DNA of 29,745 nt from Candidatus Aerophobota bacterium. GTDB lineage: Bacteria; Aerophobota; Aerophobia; Aerophobales; B3-G15. The translations under genes were made by a program, and so were the position numbers. Where the stretch lies: the NCBI GenBank assembly GCA_030607715.1, contig JAUWJM010000001.1:1-29745 (forward strand). The letters run 5' to 3'. Each line of letters starts with the position of its first letter. Positions within the stretch are counted from its first letter, which is position 1. This document shows positions 7,182-14,882 of the stretch, piece after piece. Under the pieces are notes generated by a model, which saw only the letters and a program-made list of their open reading frames with translations, had not been told where the DNA came from and searched no databases.

Positions 7182-8450
7182 ATGAAAGGTAAGAAAAGGA
7201 ACATTAGTTTAACTGTAATAAGTATTATTTGTTTGGTTTTGCTTATTACATCGATCGGCTGCGCACAGGAAAAGTTCTCCATCTACTGGAATTCCAATCA
7301 TGATTACGCTGTATATAATAAGATCTTCCAGCAGTTTGCTGCTAAGTATGGATTTAAAATAGAAAAAACCACTATGCTTTGGCCGGAGTTCAAAACAAAG
7401 ATAATGACCGACTTTGCAGGAGGAACCGCTCCAGATTTGATAGAAGCTCCGCCGTACTGGTTTCTAAACTTTGCCCAACTTGGATATATGGAAGATATCA
7501 CGGAGAAGGTAGAATCCTGGCCTCAGAGTAAAGATTGGTTTGAGGCAGCCTGGAGAGAAGTTACTCTCAATGGAAGAATTTATGGGATGAAACTGCATCA
7601 TACCTCCATGGCTTTTTTCTACAATAAGGATTATCTCATGGAGGCCGGTTTAGATCCTGATATTCCACCAAAAACAGTGAGAGAATTTCAAGAAGCATGC
7701 GCGAAAATAACCAAGGCTATAAACATCCCTGGATACATATTTGATGCTGACGACCAATACGAAATGTCCTGGATATTCACAGAGGAAACTCCTTATCTAA
7801 TAGAAAATGATAAAATAGCTATAAATACACCTACCAATGTGAAGACTCTAGAAATTCTTCAGGATATCATTAGGAATGGATGGGCTCTTACTCCTGGACC
7901 TGGGACAGGTTATCAGATGATGCGTAGACTTTTCATTCAAGGTGGTTCAGCTATGAAAATTAGTGGTCCCTGGGATGTTCAAAATATCAACAAATTTAAC
8001 CCTGGTCTTAACTACGGTATTACCATAATACCTTATCCAGAAGAAACAGGTCCTCGAAGTCTTCTATGTGGAACAGGCATTGCAATTTGTAAGGGAGGTC
8101 ATGCAAAAGAAGCCTGGGAGTTAATGAAGATGTTAACCCAGGTGGATATTGAGATAAAGGCAACGAAGGAAGCTGGTATGCTCATGCCTCGAAAGTCCTG
8201 GGTTAATAGCCCTGAAATTAAAGGAATGGGTTTTCCTGTTGCAGACCTTGCTGCTACGCTCCAGTATGCAGTTCCTGCCACTGTTGATGCGTCTATCTTA
8301 GCCCTTCCGGAAATATCCTGGGGTGGGAAGGTCTGGAGGAAATTTTACGAAAGAATTATCTACCTGGCAATGCCAGCAAAAGAAGCTATACAATTATACG
8401 AAGAGGAAGCGAATAAACTCATACAGCAAAGACTAACAGAAAGGAAGTAG
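7182..8450 (+). CDS. ABC sugar transporter, extracellular substrate-binding protein (family 1)
   Basis: This 422-aa protein captures a sugar outside the membrane and delivers it to the two permeases encoded next. The N-terminus is a clear signal sequence: basic residues 2-6, hydrophobic core about 8-25. SIGC ends at C27, a weak lipobox-like site, so it may be a lipoprotein. Typical family-1 blocks follow: KIMTDFAGGTAPDLI near 70-85, GRIYGMKLHH, FFYNKDYL, and a C-terminal segment rich in the AKEAWELMKML type found in MalE/UgpB-like proteins. It starts with a GGAG site before ATG 7182 and ends in TAG. The gene is separated from the permeases by a strong hairpin (8457-8482). The substrate cannot be read from sequence; the neighbours suggest a glycoside or substituted sugar. 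Confidence 0.9.
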   Translation: MKGKKRNISLTVISIICLVLLITSIGCAQEKFSIYWNSNHDYAVYNKIFQQFAAKYGFKIEKTTMLWPEFKTKIMTDFAGGTAPDLIEAPPYWFLNFAQLGYMEDITEKVESWPQSKDWFEAAWREVTLNGRIYGMKLHHTSMAFFYNKDYLMEAGLDPDIPPKTVREFQEACAKITKAINIPGYIFDADDQYEMSWIFTEETPYLIENDKIAINTPTNVKTLEILQDIIRNGWALTPGPGTGYQMMRRLFIQGGSAMKISGPWDVQNINKFNPGLNYGITIIPYPEETGPRSLLCGTGIAICKGGHAKEAWELMKMLTQVDIEIKATKEAGMLMPRKSWVNSPEIKGMGFPVADLAATLQYAVPATVDASILALPEISWGGKVWRKFYERIIYLAMPAKEAIQLYEEEANKLIQQRLTERK

Positions 8451-8456
8451 TGGTTT

Positions 8457-8482
8457 ACGGGGGACCCCCAAAGGTCCCCCGT
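8457..8482 (+). promoter_or_regulatory. Intercistronic hairpin between binding protein and permease genes
   Basis: ACGGGGGACC (8457-8466) pairs perfectly with GGTCCCCCGT (8473-8482) around a 6-base loop. No T-run follows, so full termination is unlikely. Such structures after binding-protein genes usually protect the upstream mRNA and lower permease expression. A hairpin in the equivalent place occurs in the second ABC operon (18260-18308). Confidence 0.7.
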
Positions 8483-8498
8483 AATTTAATAATTTAAA

Positions 8499-9395
8499 AT
8501 GAAGCTAAAGATAACTTATCACGAGAAGAAATGGGTAAGTGCCTATTTATTTTTATTACCAGCTATAGTAATTCTAATTAGTTTTTATATAATTCCTTTT
8601 ATTATCGGATTTATGACCAGCCTGTATGTTGGTAGAGGAATGGGGGAGAGATTTGGCTGGTTCCATAACTACTACTGGTTGGTAAAGGATGCTGATTTCT
8701 GGAATTCTCTTAAGGTTACTCTTATCTTTACAGGAGGTTTCACGGTAGCAAGTGGAATCATTGGATTAGGACTGGCTCTTTTAATCAACGAACCAAAACT
8801 TAAATTTGTAAACTTCTTTAAGGCAACTATATTTGTCCCTTATATTATTGCTCTGGTAGTCATAGGACTTGTTTGGCAATATATGCTTAATGATATGTTT
8901 GGTGTAATTAACTATTTTTTAACTTCCATCGGACTGAAACGTATACTTTGGCTTAAATCTTCCAGCTTAGCTTTATTGTCTTTAATTATAATTCAGATAT
9001 GGTATACAGCAGGGTTCAATATGGTTCTTTTTTTATCCGGCCTTCAAGCTTTACCTAAAGATTACTATGATGCTGCTCGGGTAGATGGTGCTGGAGGTTG
9101 GCACCAATTAATATATATAACTATACCTCTTTTGGTTCCTACTATAATCTTTGTTGTACTTATCTCTATATTAAACGGGTTCATCAATGTATTTACTCTG
9201 GCAAAAATCGTTACTCAAGGAGGTCCTATAAACGCTACCAATGTTCTTATTCTATACATTTATGATTTGGGATTTGAGAGATTAAATTTTCCCCTGGCCA
9301 ATGCTCTAACTTATATTACTTTCATAATATTAGCGTTGTTTTCCTTTATTCAGTATAAACTCCAGGAGAAAACCATTTTCGGATTGAGAAAATAA
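8499..9395 (+). CDS. ABC sugar transporter permease, MalF/UgpA type
   Basis: This 298-aa inner-membrane protein has six predicted helices, the first at about residues 13-35. It pairs with the next gene product to form the sugar channel. The cytoplasmic EAA loop that contacts the ATPase is seen as YYDAARVDGAGGWHQLIYIT followed by IPLLVP, with the invariant Gly. The ATG at 8499 follows the intercistronic hairpin; no good Shine-Dalgarno lies directly before it, so translation may be weak. The gene sits between the binding-protein gene and the second permease, 11 bases from the latter. No ATP-binding subunit is encoded in the window, so a shared MsmX-like ATPase made elsewhere is expected. Confidence 0.9.
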   Translation: MKLKITYHEKKWVSAYLFLLPAIVILISFYIIPFIIGFMTSLYVGRGMGERFGWFHNYYWLVKDADFWNSLKVTLIFTGGFTVASGIIGLGLALLINEPKLKFVNFFKATIFVPYIIALVVIGLVWQYMLNDMFGVINYFLTSIGLKRILWLKSSSLALLSLIIIQIWYTAGFNMVLFLSGLQALPKDYYDAARVDGAGGWHQLIYITIPLLVPTIIFVVLISILNGFINVFTLAKIVTQGGPINATNVLILYIYDLGFERLNFPLANALTYITFIILALFSFIQYKLQEKTIFGLRK

Positions 9396-9406
9396 GGAGA
9401 AACAAG

Positions 9407-10219
9407 TTGAAAGGTAGAAAATTTTTTAGTTATAGTATTTTAATTCTATTCTCTATAATGATGGGTTTTCCATTTTTCTATTTAGTTTCCCTATCGCTAC
9501 AGAGTGGTCAGGAGGCTATGCGTATTCCCCCGACCTTTCTCCCGGCTATTCCCAGATTTATCAATTACCTGAAGGTCCTCAACAGAGCACCTTTGTTACT
9601 TTATTTGAGAAATAGTTTTATTTTTGCAGGATTATCTACATTGGGCGTACTTATTACCGCTTCTCTGGCTAGTTATGCTCTTACAAAACTGAGGTTTCCG
9701 GGGAGATCTTTTTGGACTTTAGCGTTTATCTTTACAATTCTGTTACCTCCAGCGGTACGGGTTGTTCCTCTTTATACCTTCATCGCTAAATTAGGTTGGG
9801 CAAATACCTGGCAGGGTCTCATATTACCTTTGACAATGACTGGTTTTGGGGTATTTTTTATGCGTCAGTACCTTATTCAGATACCTAACGAACCTATTGA
9901 AGCGGCAAGAATTGATGGAGCATCAGAAATCAAGATATTTCTTCAAATCGTTATGCCTTTGTGTAAGCCTGCAATAGGAACAGTGGCCTTATTAAATTTT
10001 ATATTCAGATGGAATGGCTTTCTGTGGCCACTTGTTATGACCCATGGTAAAAATGTACCTTTAACTGTTGGATTAGCCTCCTTCCAATCCTCAGAACAGT
10101 TTGTCTCCTGGAATATAGTTGCAGCCGCAGCAATGTTTTTAACTCTTCCCACTCTCCTTCTTTTTCTATTTATGCAAAAGTACATAATAAGAGGAATTGC
10201 TATAGGAGCAGGCAAATGA
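9407..10219 (+). CDS. ABC sugar transporter permease, MalG/UgpE type
   Basis: This 270-aa partner permease has about six membrane helices and a standard EAA loop (PIEAARIDGASEIKIFLQIV followed by MPLCKPA). The start is a TTG at 9407, chosen because AAGGAG lies just upstream and MKGRKFFSY gives the normal short cytoplasmic N-terminus of MalG-type proteins; no better ATG is nearby. It ends in the GIAIGAGK-type tail common in this family (the GA.KG motif). With the preceding two genes it makes the first ABC importer of the region, transcribed as one unit and closed by an inverted repeat at 10259-10288. Confidence 0.9.
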   Translation: MKGRKFFSYSILILFSIMMGFPFFYLVSLSLQSGQEAMRIPPTFLPAIPRFINYLKVLNRAPLLLYLRNSFIFAGLSTLGVLITASLASYALTKLRFPGRSFWTLAFIFTILLPPAVRVVPLYTFIAKLGWANTWQGLILPLTMTGFGVFFMRQYLIQIPNEPIEAARIDGASEIKIFLQIVMPLCKPAIGTVALLNFIFRWNGFLWPLVMTHGKNVPLTVGLASFQSSEQFVSWNIVAAAAMFLTLPTLLLFLFMQKYIIRGIAIGAGK

Positions 10220-10258
10220 TATTTCTTGGATCAAAGAAAAAAAGCAATTAAAAAAGAG

Positions 10259-10288
10259 AAGATAATCACTGATTGTTGAGATTATCTT
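10259..10288. terminator. Inverted repeat after the first ABC transporter
   Basis: AAGATAATC (10259-10267) and GATTATCTT (10280-10288) are perfect 9-bp arms with a 12-base loop. The lack of a T-run makes it a weak terminator; an operator for the genes starting at 10361 is an alternative. Confidence 0.4.
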
Positions 10289-10360
10289 GCTAAAGATGAA
10301 TAAGAAGGGAGACAAATCCCCAAAAGGGTGAAACAATAAACATTTACGGGAAGTAAGACC

Positions 10361-11314
10361 ATGAAAATAAAAAAATTAGGTTATACAGATCTTGACTTAT
10401 CAACTATTGGACTTGGTACATGGGCAATTGGAGGTAGTAACTGGGAGTTTGGTTGGGGTCCCCAGGACGACAAAGAATCTATCGTTACTATCCAGCATGC
10501 TTTAGAGTTAGGAATTAACTGGATAGATACAGCTGCGGCTTATGGACTTGGTTATTCTGAAGAAATTGTGGGTAAAGCTATCAAAGGATTAAGCGATAAA
10601 CCAATTATTGCTACCAAATGTGGTCGAGTTTGGGGTAAAGATAGGAAGATATTCGGCCGCTTAAAGAAGGAAAGTATCTGTTCTGAGGTTGAAGCAAGTC
10701 TAAAACGGCTCGATACTGATGTTATTGACCTTTATCAGATTCACTGGCCAAATCCCAATGAAGACATTGAGGAAGCCTGGGAAACCATAGCGAATTTGAT
10801 AAAAGAGGGTAAAATTCGCTATGCCGGGGTATCCAATTTTAGTGTAGAACAACTCAAGCGTATTCAACCGATCCATCCTGTAGCCTCTGTTCAACCACCT
10901 TACAGTATGCTTGAACGAGGTATCGAAGAGGAACTACTCGATTACTGTTCACAGAACAATATCGGAGTAGTTGTATATAGTCCTATGCAAAAGGGCCTCT
11001 TAACAGGAAAGTTTACAAGAGAACGTGTCCAGAATTTACCTAAGGATGACCACCGATGTAGAGACCCTCACTTTCAAGAGCCTGAGCTGAGCACTAATCT
11101 TAAGTTGGTTGAAAACCTACACTCTATTGCTGAAAAAAGCAGTAAGACTGTATCCCAGATTGCAATAGCCTGGGTTCTGAGGCGACCTGAGGTAACAGCA
11201 GCCATTGTTGGTGCAAGACATCCATCTCAAATTGAGGAAACCACTGCTGCGGGAGATTGGATACTCTCTAAGGAAAATATTACCACCATTGACATGCTAT
11301 TAGGAGAGATGTGA
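10361..11314 (+). CDS. Aldo/keto reductase (sugar or glycoside oxidoreductase type)
   Basis: This 317-aa cytosolic NAD(P)H-dependent TIM-barrel enzyme reduces or oxidises carbonyl groups of sugars. The catalytic tetrad is visible: D56 (NWIDTAAAYG), Y61, K86 (IIATKCG) and H128 (DLYQIHWP). GVSNFS (about 157-162) and the C-terminal cofactor segment AIVGARHPSQIEE are also normal, and the length is standard. The subgroup resembles the D-threo-aldose dehydrogenase/YghZ-like enzymes found in sugar operons. It follows the first ABC importer and stands 37 bases before the UroD-family gene, so the two are probably co-transcribed and act on the imported compound. The exact substrate is not known. Confidence 0.88.
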   Translation: MKIKKLGYTDLDLSTIGLGTWAIGGSNWEFGWGPQDDKESIVTIQHALELGINWIDTAAAYGLGYSEEIVGKAIKGLSDKPIIATKCGRVWGKDRKIFGRLKKESICSEVEASLKRLDTDVIDLYQIHWPNPNEDIEEAWETIANLIKEGKIRYAGVSNFSVEQLKRIQPIHPVASVQPPYSMLERGIEEELLDYCSQNNIGVVVYSPMQKGLLTGKFTRERVQNLPKDDHRCRDPHFQEPELSTNLKLVENLHSIAEKSSKTVSQIAIAWVLRRPEVTAAIVGARHPSQIEETTAAGDWILSKENITTIDMLLGEM

Positions 11315-11351
11315 AAAACCTCTCCAAAGAAGTAATACAAGGAGAATAATA

Positions 11352-12548
11352 ATGACTTCCAAAGAAAGAGTTTTGGACACTATAAATGGTGAAAAAGTTG
11401 ATAGGGTTCCCATTTATGCTCCAATTGTAACCGGCTACGGAATCAATCCCGTTCATGTTGTAGTAGGATTGCAGATAAGCAATTTACTACAGGATGGGAT
11501 AAATACTAATACTATAGATGATTGGTTAACAAAGGACCCTAATTACTTGCAAATCATTAAGTTAGCTGATGAAAAATGTGAAAGAGTTTGGTCTTATCAC
11601 TTTCAAGAACTTGACAGACGATTTTTATTAACGCCTAAGGAATTTATAAAAGTAGCTAAAGTGGAGAAAAAAAATGATTCTATTTTGATAAAGTATCAAG
11701 TTCAAACTCCTAAAGGCAATTTAGAATATATTTGTGAGAAGTATAAAGGTATTTCTACAGTTTGGGATAGAAAATATCTGATTAAAGATAAAAAGGATGT
11801 GGAAAGGATTCTTTCAGTTCCCTATATTTTTCAAAAGCCGGATATCAAAGATTTTTTTAAATACAAAAGGGAGATTGAGAAAAAGGGTGGCTTGATGTAC
11901 ATTTTTGTAAGTACCCCTATGGTGTGTGTATCTCAACTTTTTCGATTTGAACAGTTTTTGATGTGGTGTGCAACTGAAAAATCCGCCATAGTAAAACTCA
12001 TTGAAACTGCTTTTGAGAGAATATTTGAACAACTTGAATATCTTCTCCAAAATGGAGTGGGCCCCATATTTCACTTTGGAGGTTCAGAACAAGCAACCCC
12101 ACCTATGATGTCTCCTCAACTTTACGATGAGTTTGTGATAAAGTATGATAGCAGACTTTTCGATTTAGTACATCATTATGGTAGTTATGTAGCAGTACAC
12201 TGCCATGGACAAGTAGAAAACATCTTAGATAAGTTGGTAGATAAGAAGGTAGACCTTCTTGATCCTGTGGAGGCTCCTCCTGGTGGAGATATTGAAATTG
12301 GAGAGGCAAAGAGAAGGGTTAAAGGTAAAATAACTTTAGTGGGGAATATTCAAATAAATGATATGGAGATCTGCACTCCTGAGGAAATTGATGAGAAGGT
12401 GAAAGAGGCTATATGTTCTGGTGGAAAAGAGAAGTTTATATTAGGTACTACCGAAGGCCCCATATCACCTGTATCGAATAGGATGAAAGAAAACTACATA
12501 CAGTTTATTGAATCGGGAATTAAATATGGGAACTTTAAATCTGAGTAA
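11352..12548 (+). CDS. Uroporphyrinogen decarboxylase (URO-D) family protein
   Basis: This 398-aa protein has the URO-D/methyltransferase fold: MTSKERVLDTINGEKVDRVP at the N-terminus is the standard family opening, and a C-terminal block with LVGNIQINDM and LGTTEGPISP is also typical. It is longer than haem-pathway HemE, and no other haem gene is nearby. The relatives are the corrinoid methyltransferase branch (MtaA/CmuA-like) and the many uncharacterised members placed in sugar operons. The zinc motif HxCG of that branch appears as H283-C-H285-G. It has its own GGAG site and probably shares an operon with the preceding reductase. A methyl-group or decarboxylation role on the imported substrate is possible; I would not assign HemE. 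Confidence 0.8.
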   Translation: MTSKERVLDTINGEKVDRVPIYAPIVTGYGINPVHVVVGLQISNLLQDGINTNTIDDWLTKDPNYLQIIKLADEKCERVWSYHFQELDRRFLLTPKEFIKVAKVEKKNDSILIKYQVQTPKGNLEYICEKYKGISTVWDRKYLIKDKKDVERILSVPYIFQKPDIKDFFKYKREIEKKGGLMYIFVSTPMVCVSQLFRFEQFLMWCATEKSAIVKLIETAFERIFEQLEYLLQNGVGPIFHFGGSEQATPPMMSPQLYDEFVIKYDSRLFDLVHHYGSYVAVHCHGQVENILDKLVDKKVDLLDPVEAPPGGDIEIGEAKRRVKGKITLVGNIQINDMEICTPEEIDEKVKEAICSGGKEKFILGTTEGPISPVSNRMKENYIQFIESGIKYGNFKSE

Positions 12549-12823
12549 GGAGCAATAGTTGAGCAACTTAATGAAGACGTAAATTTTAGGGGTAATGGCA
12601 AAAGTTTTATGAAGGAATTACAGGAGAACATTATAGATAAAGGAAAAGAGGATTCAGATAGGGGGAGAGAAATTATTTTAATGAAAAGGATTGTAGCCGC
12701 AACTTTTAAGTTGCGCAAGAGAAGACTAATGCATAAAAACGCAGGCTCTGAGCCTCGCGGTTACCAATTACAAAAAGAAGAAATAACTTTTGACACTACT
12801 TTTATTTTTAACAGGAGGTAAAG

Positions 12824-13927
12824 ATGTTTAGTCCTGAAGCTAAAAAAAATTCTATGTTGGCAGTGGTAGGATACAAACCTCAAGATTATCGTTTGGAAGA
12901 AGTTCCCATACCTAAAGCCGGACCTGAAGAGGTGGTAATCAAAGTAAAAAGGGTAGGTATATGTGCCAGTGATGTAAAATGTTACCAGGGAGCTGATAGA
13001 TTCTGGAAAGGACCCCCGGCTTCCTATGTTAAACCTCCCTTTATTCCGGGACATGAATTTATCGGGGAAGTAGTAAAACTTGGTACTGGAGCATCTGAGA
13101 AATATGGTCTTAAAATTGGGGATAAAGCGATATCTGAGCAGATTTTACCTTGTTGGAATTGTAGGTTTTGCCTTAGTGGGAAATATTGGATGTGCGAGAC
13201 TAACAATGTATATGGGTTTCATCGAGGAATAGATGATGGAGGGATGGCTGAATATATGAGGTTTCCTCGAGGGACTATTAATTATAAGGTGCCGAGTAGT
13301 TTACCTGATGAAGTAGCAGTAATGATTGAACCTTTATCCTGTGCTATTCATGCAGTACAAAGAGCAGACATTGAGTTAGGTGATATAGTAGTTATTGCTG
13401 GTGCTGGAGCAATTGGTCTTTGCATGTTGCAGGTAGCTAAATTAAAAAATCCAGGAAAGTTAATAATGTTGGATACGAAAGAAAAACGGCTTAAGATTGC
13501 TCAAGAATTAGGAGCAGATATAGTTATTAATGTAGCTGAAGAAGATGCTGTAGCTAAAGTAAAGGATTTAAGTGATGGTTATGGATGCGATATTTACATA
13601 GAAGCTAGTGGTTATCCTCAAGCGGTAAAGCAGGGCCTGGAAATGATAAGAAGGCTTGGCACTTATGTAGAATTTGGAGTGTTCGGCCATGAGGCTAAAG
13701 TAGATTGGAGCATCATTGGCGATCAAAAAGAGTTAAACATACGAGGCTCGCACTTAGGTCCTTATTGTTATCCTTTGGCTATTAATTATCTGGAAAAGGG
13801 ATTGGTAAAAGTAGATAAAATAGTAACACACGCTTTCCCCTTAAGAGAGTATAAAAAAGCCATAAAGATGGCTTCTGAGGGTCACGATTCTATTAGGGTA
13901 ACGTTAATTCCTAATGAGAATACATGA
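12824..13927 (+). CDS. Zinc-dependent medium-chain alcohol/polyol dehydrogenase
   Basis: This 367-aa enzyme of the MDR superfamily oxidises a sugar or polyol hydroxyl with NAD(P). Catalytic zinc ligands are seen at C47 (GICASD), H77-E78 (PGHEFIGEV) and the EPLSCAIHAV helix. The structural zinc site is complete: C110, C113, C116 and C124. A Rossmann motif (GAGAIG) lies near residue 205. Sequence style fits sorbitol/threonine-dehydrogenase-like enzymes used in sugar-alcohol and inositol pathways. The ATG at 12824 has an AGGAGG site. The 275 bases before it hold no gene that I trust. A copy of the 23-bp repeat begins on its stop codon, just before the GntR promoter. It likely serves the same catabolic pathway as the reductase and the UroD-like protein. 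Confidence 0.88.
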   Translation: MFSPEAKKNSMLAVVGYKPQDYRLEEVPIPKAGPEEVVIKVKRVGICASDVKCYQGADRFWKGPPASYVKPPFIPGHEFIGEVVKLGTGASEKYGLKIGDKAISEQILPCWNCRFCLSGKYWMCETNNVYGFHRGIDDGGMAEYMRFPRGTINYKVPSSLPDEVAVMIEPLSCAIHAVQRADIELGDIVVIAGAGAIGLCMLQVAKLKNPGKLIMLDTKEKRLKIAQELGADIVINVAEEDAVAKVKDLSDGYGCDIYIEASGYPQAVKQGLEMIRRLGTYVEFGVFGHEAKVDWSIIGDQKELNIRGSHLGPYCYPLAINYLEKGLVKVDKIVTHAFPLREYKKAIKMASEGHDSIRVTLIPNENT

Positions 13928-13949
13928 CGAGTCAAGTCATTTAACTAGG
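13927..13949 (+). repeat. 23-bp repeat, copy 2, upstream of the GntR promoter
   Basis: ACGAGTCAAGTCATTTAACTAGG differs at two positions from the segment at 2234-2256. It starts on the last base of the dehydrogenase stop codon and ends 15 bases before the -35 box of the regulator gene. Confidence 0.6.
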
Positions 13950-13964
13950 TAACCGATGCGGGGG

Positions 13965-13992
13965 TTGACAAAAATAAATTAAATGGTATAAT
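13965..13992 (+). promoter_or_regulatory. Promoter of the GntR-family regulator gene
   Basis: TTGACA (13965-13970), a 16-bp spacer and TATAAT (13987-13992) are both perfect boxes. The transcription start should fall near 14000, inside the inverted repeat at 13993-14014, with the ATG at 14043. Confidence 0.8.
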
Positions 13993-14014
13993 AAGGTATG
14001 GTTATATATACCTT
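13993..14014. promoter_or_regulatory. Putative operator for the GntR/UTRA regulator
   Basis: AAGGTAT (13993-13999) and ATACCTT (14008-14014) are perfect 7-bp arms, 8 bases apart, placed directly after the -10 box and over the expected start site. That is where a self-repressing GntR protein would bind. The assignment is inference from position and symmetry. Confidence 0.5.
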
Positions 14015-14042
14015 TACATAAGATTAGTTCTGGAAGAAAAAA

Positions 14043-14840
14043 ATGTCTCTAGATCGTACATCTTTCGTTCCCTTATACCATCAGCTTTTTGGTAAATTTG
14101 TACAGAAAATAGAAAGCGGAGCATGGCCTCCTCATTACCGTATTCCACCCGAGAGACAGCTATGCAAAAAATATCAGGTAAGTCGGGACACTTTAAGGAA
14201 GGCTCTCTTAAGACTGATGAGAGAAGGATTTTTGTATCGGAAACAAGGAAAGGGGACCTTTGTTGCCAAGTTGAAGTTAACTTTTCATAAATTTGATACC
14301 CTTGCAAAAGATTTGCGAGAAAAAGGGCTAAATCCCTCCTTCCAGGTTTTGCAGAATGAGAAAATCATGCCTGATTACCATGTTAAAACGATTCTACAAT
14401 TAACTGAAGGAGAAATGGTTTACAAGGTAATGAGGTTATTGTTAGCTAATCAAGAACCTATTGCAATAGGCACGGCCTACTTAAATGAGAAAGTGGTTCC
14501 TGGTTTAGATAAAGAAAATCTGAAGAAAGCCGCCCTTTGGAATATTCTCTTTGAAAGATATAAGTTGCGAATCACCAAGGTAAAGGAAGTGCTTTGCCCC
14601 ATACATGTGGATGAATTTGAAGCTAAAATACTGAAAATTTCTTGCGGTGTCCCTCTCTTTCTTGTGAAAAGAATAACCTATACTAAGGATACTCCTTTTG
14701 AATACAGCGAAACAGTAGTGCGAGGAGACAGATGCTGTTACTCGACTGAACTCATCTATCAAGAAGTAGGTCCTACTCTTTCAGGGGGATGTTTTATATT
14801 TAATAAAGAATTTTTACTCAATACATCCGACAAGAACTGA
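14043..14840 (+). CDS. GntR-family transcriptional regulator, HutC subfamily (UTRA domain)
   Basis: This 265-aa DNA-binding regulator starts with a winged helix-turn-helix (about residues 9-76). IPPERQLCKKYQVSRDTLRK is the typical recognition part, and GFLYRKQGKGTFV is the wing. The C-terminal two thirds is a UTRA ligand-binding domain, with EGEMVYKVMRLLLANQEPIA, the LSCGVPLFLVKRITY-like segment and FEYSETVVRGDR characteristic of the HutC/NagR type, which sense sugar phosphates or related small molecules. It has its own consensus promoter with an inverted repeat over the start site, suggesting autorepression. It lies in the middle of the plus-strand cluster, 34-42 bases before the intact AP-superfamily gene, so it probably controls that gene, the second transporter and perhaps the first set. 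Confidence 0.9.
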   Translation: MSLDRTSFVPLYHQLFGKFVQKIESGAWPPHYRIPPERQLCKKYQVSRDTLRKALLRLMREGFLYRKQGKGTFVAKLKLTFHKFDTLAKDLREKGLNPSFQVLQNEKIMPDYHVKTILQLTEGEMVYKVMRLLLANQEPIAIGTAYLNEKVVPGLDKENLKKAALWNILFERYKLRITKVKEVLCPIHVDEFEAKILKISCGVPLFLVKRITYTKDTPFEYSETVVRGDRCCYSTELIYQEVGPTLSGGCFIFNKEFLLNTSDKN

Positions 14841-14882
14841 AATGAATCACATAAAAATATAGAGGCAAAGGAGATGAATAGT

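Noticed and set aside
12609..12821. 70-aa plus-strand ORF between the UroD-like and dehydrogenase genes
   Set aside because: It has no ribosome site, a low-complexity Lys/Arg/Glu composition, and it runs into the Shine-Dalgarno site of the next gene. Better seen as spacer.
14874..14882. First ATG of the intact AP-superfamily gene
   Set aside because: The Shine-Dalgarno sequence touches this ATG directly; ATG 14883 has proper spacing.
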